From Flavobacterium urumqiense (lineage in GTDB: Bacteria; Bacteroidota; Bacteroidia; Flavobacteriales; Flavobacteriaceae), in assembly GCF_900108015.1 (NCBI RefSeq), contig NZ_FNVP01000014.1, positions 1 to 64,000 of the forward strand: 64,000 nucleotides of DNA, written 5' to 3'. Numbering within the stretch: the stretch's first letter is position 1; each line of letters starts with the position of its first letter. Under the pieces are notes generated by a model. It made no database searches, had not been told where the DNA came from, and saw nothing but the letters and a program-made list of their open reading frames with translations. Both the position numbers and the translations under genes were made by a program. Of the stretch, positions 43,577 through 50,657 are shown piece by piece.

Positions 43577-44446
43577 ATGCAATTTCTTATATTCATATTA
43601 GCCTATCCATTCCTGTGGATAATTTCTATTCTTCCTTTTCCTATTTTTTATTTGCTGTCTGACATCGTCTATTTCATAGTCTATTATATCATTGGTTACC
43701 GAAAGAAAACCGTTAGAGCAAATTTAGCCTTGGCATTACCACATCTTAATGACAAAGAACGTCTTGTTATCGAGAAAAAATCCTATCATCATTTATGTGA
43801 TATGTTTATGGAAATGATAAAAACCATGACCATTTCCTCGGAAGAAATGAACAAAAGATTTATAATAACGAATCTGGCAGTTATCAAAGAATACGAGAAA
43901 AAAGGAAAAAGTATTATACTAATAGCCTCTCATTATGCAAGTTGGGAATGGTTAATTACATTGAACCAAAAATTATCTTTTCAAGGTGTAGGTGTTTATA
44001 AAAAATTAGCAAATAAATATTTTGATAAACTTGTTAGAGATATACGTTCAAAATACAATACTGAATTAGTTCCAACATATAAAACAATTCCATTGATTGC
44101 ACATAATCAAAAAAATGGTATTCACTGTGTATATGGATTAGCCAGCGATCAATCCCCAAAATTAGACCGGATATTTCATTGGGATAGCTTCATGGGCGTA
44201 GAAGTTCCTGTTCACACGGGTCCTGAAATGTTAGCGAAAAAATATGATCTGACTGTTGTTTTTGCAAAAGTAAAAAAGGTTAAAAGAGGGTATTATGAAC
44301 TTACCATAATTCCACTTAGTGACAATCCAAAATCAGTTCCGGACTTTGGGATTACCCATAACTTCATAAAAGAAGTAGAAAAACAAATATATGAAGCTCC
44401 CGAATATTATTTTTGGACGCATAAAAGATGGAAACACAGGAAATAA
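43577..44446 (+). CDS. Lipid A biosynthesis-type acyltransferase (HtrB/LpxL family)
   Basis: 289 residues with an N-terminal membrane segment (FLIFILAYPFLWIISILPFP) and the acyltransferase signature SHYASWEW near residue 114, where His and the acidic residue form the H-x4-D/E catalytic pair. GLASDQSPKLD and FFWTHKRWKHR near the end are also family hallmarks. It should transfer a secondary acyl chain onto lipid A or a related glycolipid at the inner membrane. An ornithine-lipid role is a less likely alternative. Confidence 0.92.
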   Translation: MQFLIFILAYPFLWIISILPFPIFYLLSDIVYFIVYYIIGYRKKTVRANLALALPHLNDKERLVIEKKSYHHLCDMFMEMIKTMTISSEEMNKRFIITNLAVIKEYEKKGKSIILIASHYASWEWLITLNQKLSFQGVGVYKKLANKYFDKLVRDIRSKYNTELVPTYKTIPLIAHNQKNGIHCVYGLASDQSPKLDRIFHWDSFMGVEVPVHTGPEMLAKKYDLTVVFAKVKKVKRGYYELTIIPLSDNPKSVPDFGITHNFIKEVEKQIYEAPEYYFWTHKRWKHRK

Positions 44447-44552
44447 TAAGGCGTTTTCAATTGCAATTTCCAGTTTAAAAAATTAAAACTGACTAATTCA
44501 AAAACAATATGCTTTTGAATAAGTGATTTCTTCTGTATAAAACCTGAACTTC

Positions 44553-46040
44553 TTATAAAGAAAACCAGTTTTTTACCAACTCATCTTCTAATGGTTTTGC
44601 TTGTTTATGTACAAACTCATTTGTAACAGCATTATAATTATAATCCAAAGCCCAAGTTTTATGGTTTTCCGCCAATGCTTTTATTCCATTACAAACAAAT
44701 TCAATTTCAGCAGTTGTAGTAGTGGGATGAATAGACATTCTGATCCAGCCCGGCTTTCTGATTAAATCTCCAAGTGTAATTTCATCAATTAATTTATGGG
44801 ACGTTTCTTGGTCAACATGCAATAAAAAGTGTCCGTAGGTTCCTGCACAACTGCAACCGCCACGAGTTTGGATTCCAAATTTGTCATTCAATAACTTCAC
44901 GCCCAAGTTAAAATGCAAGTCTTCCACAAAGAAAGAAATCACCCCTAACCGATCCTGGTGCTGTACTGCGAGGATTTTAATATTGGAAACAGTTCCTAAT
45001 TCCGAAAAAATATAATCTACTATTTCGTGCTCTCTTTTTAAGATGTTTTCAATTCCCATTTGCTCTTTCAACTGAATAGCCAATGCCGTTTTTATTACTT
45101 GAAGAAAACCAGGAGTACCACCATCTTCCCTATCTTCAATATTATCGATGTATTTGTGCTCTCCCCAAGGATTGGTCCAACTTACTGTTCCGCCACCAGG
45201 ATTATCCGGAACCAAATTTTGGTATAATTTTTTATTAAAGACCAAAACACCGCAAGTTCCCGGTCCGCCGAGGAATTTATGAGGTGAAAAGAAAATGGCA
45301 TCCAAATAACTTTCCCCATCTTCAGGATGCATATCAATTTTTACGTAAGGTCCTGAACAAGCGAAATCAACGAAACAAAGTCCATTGTTTAGATGCATTA
45401 TTTTTGCCACTTCGTGATACGGAGTTCTGATTCCCGTAACATTAGAACACGATGTTATGGAAGCTATTTTAAAAGGTCTTTCTTTATATTTTTCCAATAA
45501 CAATTGCAGATTTTCTATACTGAATAAGCCATCTTCTGAAGAAGGAATAACCTCAACATCGGCAATAGTTTCTAGCCAAGACGTTTGATTCGAATGGTGT
45601 TCCATATGCGAAATAAAAACAATTGGTTTCTTTTCGGCTGGAATAGTGATATAATTTTTTAAGTTTTCGGGTACTTTTAAACCTAAGATTCGTTGAAATT
45701 TATTTACAACTCCGGTCATTCCTGTCCCATCAGTAATCAAAACATCATCAGCACTCGCATTCACATGATGTTTGATAATATGACGCGCCTGATGATATGC
45801 TTTTGTCATTGCTGTTCCCGAAACTGTAGTTTCTGTATGGGTATTGGCGACAAAAGGACCAAATTCATTGATCAATTTTTCTTCGATAGGGCGATATAAA
45901 CGACCACTGGCTGTCCAATCTGTATAAATAATTTGTTGCTGCCCGTAAGGAGTTTCAAATTTTTGATTGATTCCAATAATGTTATCGCGAAACTGTTGAA
46001 AGTATTGTTCTAATTGAGTTGGCTTTTCTTTGGTGGTCAT
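44553..46040 (-). CDS. Class V aminotransferase (cysteine desulfurase-like)
   Basis: 495 residues. PLP binding is shown by DAIFFSPHKFLGGPGTCGVL, with the Schiff-base Lys near residue 258, and by CFVDFACSGPYV with the Asp that contacts the pyridine. GGCSCAGTYGHFLL near residue 396 carries cysteines at the position used by desulfurases. Its length exceeds SufS (about 405) because of N- and C-terminal extensions. No isc or suf genes are nearby, so sulfur mobilisation, kynureninase-like or amine lyase activity remain open. Confidence 0.88.
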   Translation of the reverse strand: MTTKEKPTQLEQYFQQFRDNIIGINQKFETPYGQQQIIYTDWTASGRLYRPIEEKLINEFGPFVANTHTETTVSGTAMTKAYHQARHIIKHHVNASADDVLITDGTGMTGVVNKFQRILGLKVPENLKNYITIPAEKKPIVFISHMEHHSNQTSWLETIADVEVIPSSEDGLFSIENLQLLLEKYKERPFKIASITSCSNVTGIRTPYHEVAKIMHLNNGLCFVDFACSGPYVKIDMHPEDGESYLDAIFFSPHKFLGGPGTCGVLVFNKKLYQNLVPDNPGGGTVSWTNPWGEHKYIDNIEDREDGGTPGFLQVIKTALAIQLKEQMGIENILKREHEIVDYIFSELGTVSNIKILAVQHQDRLGVISFFVEDLHFNLGVKLLNDKFGIQTRGGCSCAGTYGHFLLHVDQETSHKLIDEITLGDLIRKPGWIRMSIHPTTTTAEIEFVCNGIKALAENHKTWALDYNYNAVTNEFVHKQAKPLEDELVKNWFSL

Positions 46041-46176
46041 TGTATTCTTAATTTGAGTTCAAAGATATAGGTTTTCTTGCTATTTCTAAAATTAGAAACT
46101 TATTTGGACAATCAGTTATGAAATTAGGTAATGCAATTTTCTAATACTTCCAAAAAAGGAACCATTTTTCCAAATT

Positions 46177-46253
46177 TAGCCCCGGTTGCAGTGAAAATCC
46201 TTTCTAGTCCTGAACTTGTTTCAGGACTAGAAAGATTGTAACGTAAAACGGGA
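46177..46253 (+). repeat. Structured two-box intergenic element, copy 2
   Basis: The left box is TAGCCCCGGTTGCAGTGAAA followed by ATCC; the right box is GATTGTAACGTAAAACGGGA. Between them CTTTCTAGTCCTGAA at 46200-46214 pairs perfectly over 15 bp with TTCAGGACTAGAAAG at 46220-46234. The box pattern matches copies 1 and 3 while the hairpin sequence does not, so structure rather than sequence is kept there. GCTCC follows downstream, as it does after copy 3. Confidence 0.65.
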
Positions 46254-46317
46254 ACATTATTCCTGAAAAAGCCCCAATAACTCGCTCCAGAAATGGAAAC
46301 AAATTTGGCTTAAAAAC

Positions 46318-46355
46318 AAAATCCTTTCAAAAGTTTGCACTCTGAAAGGATTTTT
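46318..46355. terminator. Bidirectional terminator
   Basis: AAAATCCTTTCA at 46318-46329 pairs with TGAAAGGATTTT at 46343-46354. It can end the copy-2 element transcript on the plus strand and the outer-membrane protein operon on the minus strand. Confidence 0.85.
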
Positions 46356-46374
46356 ATTTTAAAACTAGTTACGA

Positions 46375-46956
46375 TTATAAATCAAACCCTACTGAAAATT
46401 GCCAAACTCTGTTATGTGCCTAACCACTATCATACAAATCTCCTAAACCCAAATGATACCGTACACCTAAACTCACACCGGAATCAGTTTTAAAACCTCC
46501 TCCAAAGTTCATTCCCCAATCAAAATTGTTTGGATCGTATTCTTGTGAACTACTAAACAAACCATCATATTCTTCTTTGTGAGAAATAGCCAATCCTATT
46601 TGTGGGCCAGCTTCCAGAAAGAAATTTTTAGAAGGATATGCCTTAAGCATTACCGGTAAATTGATATAATTTAATTTTTGAGTAAATGTCGCATTACCGT
46701 CTTTGATCTCATATCCTTGTTGAGAATACATTAATTCTGGTTGAATTGAAAAATTTGGGCTAATAAATTCCTCACCATAAACACCAACATGAAATCCATG
46801 ACGTTGTCCTGTTTCTCCTTGACCGTCATAATTTACTGCGGCTAAATTATACCCGCCTTTTATACCTGCGTTTGATTTGTGATCCGTTTTATTTTGGGCA
46901 CTGATTGAAGCTACCATTCCAAAAAAGAAGGCGATTATTAAATTCTGCTTTTTCAT
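46375..46956 (-). pseudogene. Outer-membrane beta-barrel protein with premature stop
   Basis: A signal peptide (MKKQNLIIAFFFGMVASISA) leads into a small beta-barrel of the PorT/OMP_b-brl type: GIKGGYNLAAVNY, FSIQPELMYSQQGYEI, NYINLPVMLKAYPSKNFFLE. TAG at 46422-46420 stops translation after 178 residues. The same frame then continues AHNRVWQFSVGFDL to TAA at 46375-46377, which is the missing last strand. Barrel insertion usually needs the C-terminal strand, so the product may not assemble. It is the last gene of a lipoprotein-protease-barrel run. The barrel may form part of a surface complex. A sequencing error is possible. Confidence 0.75.
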
Positions 46957-46990
46957 AAAATTACTTTTTTTGAATTACTATATATATATT

Positions 46991-47767
46991 TTATTTTCCT
47001 CCATTGGCACGCAGATCTGCAATACATTGCGCGTCTAACTGCGGTGCTGATCCACCTGAAACCATATTTCCAATACCATTTCCTGTTTCTGAAGACCAAA
47101 ACATTAAGCAACTATTTACATTACAATGCTTAGCATGTGCGGTATCTTCATGATTACTTTGCAAAGCAGTACCAAGGTTTGTCAGTCCAAGAATATGTCC
47201 AAACTCATGTGTAATTACCGTAGTTTCAAGCAAAGTCCTATTGGGCTCAAATGGACTATCGCTTAAACCTTGAACGGTTTTTTCATAAATAACAAATGAA
47301 GTATTTCTATACGCGGTTCCTAAAATAACACTTGTACTTGTATCACTAGTTGATTGTCCATCAGCAAAGAATGCCCATATCGCTATTTGATTTGCCGTAT
47401 TGTATTTTGTTCTGTTAGCATCCTCAATTGCTGCAATTTCTTCATTTGTATAAGGAGCATTTCCTGGCGAGGCAATTGCTCTTTTAATTACAGATATTCC
47501 CCCAGGTTTATAGGTTCGGGCTTCCAGAAATGCTACGAAGTTGTTTATTGCGGCAGTTGTGGGTTCAAAACCTACGACATAAACCAATTCAACAACTGTA
47601 CTTTTAAAAGTATTGTCAGATAATAAATCATTTGCCGAACTACCGGTAGGCTTTTTATTGTTAGCAATGGAACTTCCTGTTCCGGAAACGTTACTTAAAT
47701 CATCCTCTTTTGAACAGGATAGCAATAAGCCAAAACATATCGTTAGTACTGCAATTCTTTTTTTCAT
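46991..47767 (-). CDS. Zinc metalloprotease lipoprotein, archaemetzincin-like
   Basis: 258 residues with a lipobox (CFGLLLSCSKED), so it is lipid-anchored, likely at the outer membrane. The zinc site is HEFGHILGL near residue 190, but the usual third ligand position is Asn. About 18 residues later comes HCNVNSCLMFW, which fits the archaemetzincin HC-x4-C-x-M pattern. I infer that an insertion separates the two halves of an archaemetzincin-like site. NCBI-style names such as membrane metalloprotease have been used for relatives. It lies between a repeat lipoprotein and a barrel protein in the same direction. Confidence 0.82.
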   Translation of the reverse strand: MKKRIAVLTICFGLLLSCSKEDDLSNVSGTGSSIANNKKPTGSSANDLLSDNTFKSTVVELVYVVGFEPTTAAINNFVAFLEARTYKPGGISVIKRAIASPGNAPYTNEEIAAIEDANRTKYNTANQIAIWAFFADGQSTSDTSTSVILGTAYRNTSFVIYEKTVQGLSDSPFEPNRTLLETTVITHEFGHILGLTNLGTALQSNHEDTAHAKHCNVNSCLMFWSSETGNGIGNMVSGGSAPQLDAQCIADLRANGGK

Positions 47768-47863
47768 TATTATCTTTTTATGTTATTAGTTAATTTATAA
47801 ATAACAGCTACAGTATTTACCGCAACTTTTATTTATTATATAGCATTCAAATTAAACCCTGCT

Positions 47864-48907
47864 TTATATTTGTTTTAAAACTACTGTTACAGCTGCGTTA
47901 GTAGTACTTTGTAATGAAATTGATGTAGCACTGAAACTAGTCACTTTCCAATTATTGTTTAATAAATTGAATGTCGCATTAGCTGAAAAATTCAACTTCA
48001 GAAAAACTTCTAATTGTGAACTTACAGCATAGGTTCCATTTACTGTTGAGTTTAATGTACTAACAGCGGTTACAGACAAATTATTTGCAAAATCAAACGT
48101 GTAATCTTTGTAGCTCGTTGCCGTATTGACTCCTGATGTTAAAAATGATTCCACTCTAAACTTTCCGTTTACTAAAATTGTTTCTAATTTTTTACCGTTT
48201 TGCACTGCTGCTGCCATCGTTGCTTCTGTTTTTAATGAGGCAGTAATAGCGGCTTGCAATTCAGCGTCACTGGATATCGTCATTTTGGTTCCATCCGCAA
48301 TTGTCGCAGAAATTGGGTAGTTTACCGAAAATAATTCCGTGCTGCTTACATTAGACATATACGTATATAATTGTTGTTTGGATGTGATGACAACACTTCC
48401 TGTTTGAACTAAACTAACATTATACGTTAAAATTGTAATTGGGAAGTTAATATTTACCGAAGAAATAGCATCTTGTCCAGAAGCCTCTGCTGATGTACAC
48501 GCATTAAGAATAGCATTATATTCGGTTTGATTAGTAACGGTAACCTCTGTATAGTTGCTTAATCTTACTTTTAAAGGGAATTGCAAAACAACAGTGTCTT
48601 GATTATTATTGTATTGCCCTAAAATAGAAATAACTTGTTGGTAGTCTAATTGACTTAGAATAGAAACCTGAACACCATTGACTTTTGCAATAGCTGGTAA
48701 TACAATTGAAGAGCAAGAAGATCCATCCAAGAAATCGTCAAATGAGCCATCGTACATAGAAGTACGTTTTAAATTGTTTGCAGTCGTAGAATTGGCAGCA
48801 TTTGTATTTGGATTTTCTCCTTGTACGTCATCAATTTCACTTTGACATGATGTAAATCCAAAGATAGCAATCAATGCAATTCCTGTAATCGTTTTTAATT
48901 TTTTCAT
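47864..48907 (-). CDS. Lipoprotein with four short repeats and a lipocalin-like end
   Basis: 347 residues from MKKLKTITGIALIAIFGFTS with a lipobox (FGFTSCQSE). Four related units start near residues 69, 109, 154 and 196, each with a [V/Q/N][L/F/Y]P motif (VLPAIAKVNGVQVSI, QFPLKVRLSNYTEVTV, NFPITILTYNVSLV, NYPISATIADGTKMTI) and a following helix of about 12 residues. The last 100 residues look lipocalin-like: GKFRVESFLTSG, YKDYTFDF, NGTYAVSS, NNWKVTSFSA. This suggests a surface binding protein. It is the first gene of the run with the metalloprotease. Confidence 0.7.
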   Translation of the reverse strand: MKKLKTITGIALIAIFGFTSCQSEIDDVQGENPNTNAANSTTANNLKRTSMYDGSFDDFLDGSSCSSIVLPAIAKVNGVQVSILSQLDYQQVISILGQYNNNQDTVVLQFPLKVRLSNYTEVTVTNQTEYNAILNACTSAEASGQDAISSVNINFPITILTYNVSLVQTGSVVITSKQQLYTYMSNVSSTELFSVNYPISATIADGTKMTISSDAELQAAITASLKTEATMAAAVQNGKKLETILVNGKFRVESFLTSGVNTATSYKDYTFDFANNLSVTAVSTLNSTVNGTYAVSSQLEVFLKLNFSANATFNLLNNNWKVTSFSATSISLQSTTNAAVTVVLKQI

Positions 48908-49084
48908 AATTTTCAAATTTAATGTATTTTTATATTTACAAGCGTTGTATTTAGCGCCTTTCTGTTAGTAAGACAACTACGCTTATTTTTACCCTACGAA
49001 AATTTTAAAAAAAATATAAAATTTTACAAATGAATTTATAAAATACTGTTAATCAATAAATTAAATTCTAAACTGTTTTTCATA

Positions 49085-49117
49085 AAAAAGCAATTGTAAT
49101 TTACGCAATTGCTTTTT
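49085..49117. repeat. Terminator-like hairpin between divergent genes
   Basis: AAAAAGCAATTG at 49085-49096 pairs perfectly with CAATTGCTTTTT at 49106-49117 around a nine-base loop. It looks like an intrinsic terminator but lies in a 258-base region where both neighbouring genes point away. It may be a leader attenuator or an operator. Confidence 0.6.
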
Positions 49118-49165
49118 GCAAAAATAATTTACATTTACAGCCTAAAAAAAATGAATTAATACTCA

Positions 49166-49681
49166 ATGAGCGCCGAAAAAAGTACACTTTGCGAAGAAAA
49201 TCACTTTAGAGACTTTTACTTAAAGCACGTGCAATCTGCAAATAATTTTGCGTATTACAAATGTGGTGATGATGAAGCTGCATTAGATTTGGTGCAAGAT
49301 GCTTTTACCAAAATTTGGGAAAATTGTTCCAAAATTGACTTTAGTAAAGTCAAAACATATTTGTTTACCAGCATTAATAATTTATTTCTGAATAACATAA
49401 AGCATCAAAAAGTGGTATTGAGGTACGCCAAAGATGCGCCTAACCTAGACACCAATAATCAAAGTCCCGAATATTTATTCGAAGAAGAAGAATTCAAACA
49501 AAAACTCACAAAAGCTATTGCATCATTGAGTGAGGCACAGCGTGAAGTATTTTTATTAAATCGAATAGATGGAAAAAAGTACCGGGAAATAGCAGAGTTA
49601 CTCGATATTTCTCAAAAAACCGTAGAAAAAAGAATGTCCGGTGCGCTGCAACTATTAAGAGCCCAAATAGAAAATATATAA
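49166..49681 (+). CDS. ECF RNA polymerase sigma factor
   Basis: 171 residues with sigma region 2 (FAYYKCGDDEAALDLVQDAF) and region 4 (SEAQREVFLLNRIDGKKYRE with the helix-turn-helix ISQKTVEKRMSGAL). It lacks region 3, as ECF factors do. A FecR anti-sigma gene and a TonB-dependent receptor follow on the same strand, the standard cell-surface signalling order. It should direct RNA polymerase to the receptor operon after a surface signal. Confidence 0.95.
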   Translation: MSAEKSTLCEENHFRDFYLKHVQSANNFAYYKCGDDEAALDLVQDAFTKIWENCSKIDFSKVKTYLFTSINNLFLNNIKHQKVVLRYAKDAPNLDTNNQSPEYLFEEEEFKQKLTKAIASLSEAQREVFLLNRIDGKKYREIAELLDISQKTVEKRMSGALQLLRAQIENI

Positions 49682-49742
49682 TTACTCATTCATCTGTAGG
49701 GTAATTTAAAAGTTAGTTGTCTTATAAACATAGAGATACAAA

Positions 49743-50657
49743 ATGAAAAACGAAAAAGAGATCTTAAAATGGTTAAATAATGAGCTTTCAAGCGAAGAAA
49801 TTGAAGATTTAAAACAATCTGAAAATTTGCAAACACTTGAAAAGATTGCTCATTATGCATCCCAACTGGAAACTCCAAAAGTAGATGCACACGCTGCTTT
49901 GGAAGCTTTTAAGGCCAAAAATCATTCTAAAAAGAAAACAAAAGTCAGAACTTTAGACTTCAAGGCATTGTATAGAGTTGCCGCTGTTCTGGTTGTGATG
50001 TTGACCTCTGCTTATTTTTTGTTTTTTAATAATACCAAATCTTTTGAAACTCAAATAGCGCAAACAAAAACGGTCACGCTTCCCGATAATTCTGAAGTAA
50101 TATTAAACGCCGCTTCAAAATTAACTTTCAATGAAAAAAAATGGGCTGATAAAAGAGCTTTGACTTTAGAAGGAGAAGCTTATTTTAAGGTACAAAAAGG
50201 ACAAACGTTTAGTGTAAACACAACCGCGGGAGTCGTTACCGTTTTAGGGACACAATTTAACGTCAAGGAACGCAAAAACTATTTTGAAGTAAATTGCTAC
50301 GAAGGTTTGGTGAGTGTGACATATAATAACGAAACTATTAAATTACCTCCCGGAAAAACATTCCGAGTTATAAATGGCATTATCGAAAATGTTGAAGATA
50401 TTAATGCCCAAAATCCCTCATGGATTCAACAAGAATCGAGCTTTAATAAGATTCCACTAAATCAGGTTATTGCAGAATTAGAGCGTCAGTATGACATAAA
50501 AATTAAAGTGAAAGGTGTAGATACTTCAAAACTCTTTACGGGAAGTTTTACACATACTGACAAAGAAATAGCGCTTCAAGCGGTTACAATTCCGCTTAAA
50601 TTAAGTTACAGAATCGAAGGCAAAACCATTATATTTTACACCTATGATGTTAAATAA
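49743..50657 (+). CDS. FecR family anti-sigma factor
   Basis: 304 residues. The first 75 residues are cytoplasmic and would bind the sigma factor. A single helix (LYRVAAVLVVMLTSAYFLFF) lies near residues 80-100. The periplasmic FecR domain shows TVTLPDNSEVILNAASKLTF, EGEAYFKVQKGQTFSV and VTVLGTQFNVKERKNYFEVN, and a C-terminal DUF4974/STN-like part (FNKIPLNQVIAELERQYDIK) contacts the receptor. It overlaps the receptor gene by 14 bases, so the stoichiometry is coupled. Confidence 0.95.
   Translation: MKNEKEILKWLNNELSSEEIEDLKQSENLQTLEKIAHYASQLETPKVDAHAALEAFKAKNHSKKKTKVRTLDFKALYRVAAVLVVMLTSAYFLFFNNTKSFETQIAQTKTVTLPDNSEVILNAASKLTFNEKKWADKRALTLEGEAYFKVQKGQTFSVNTTAGVVTVLGTQFNVKERKNYFEVNCYEGLVSVTYNNETIKLPPGKTFRVINGIIENVEDINAQNPSWIQQESSFNKIPLNQVIAELERQYDIKIKVKGVDTSKLFTGSFTHTDKEIALQAVTIPLKLSYRIEGKTIIFYTYDVK

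Noticed and set aside
44553..46040. Class V aminotransferase as part of a DNA phosphorothioation or other defence system
   Set aside because: No dnd, ssp or other defence genes lie nearby, and the neighbours are an acyltransferase and a surface locus.
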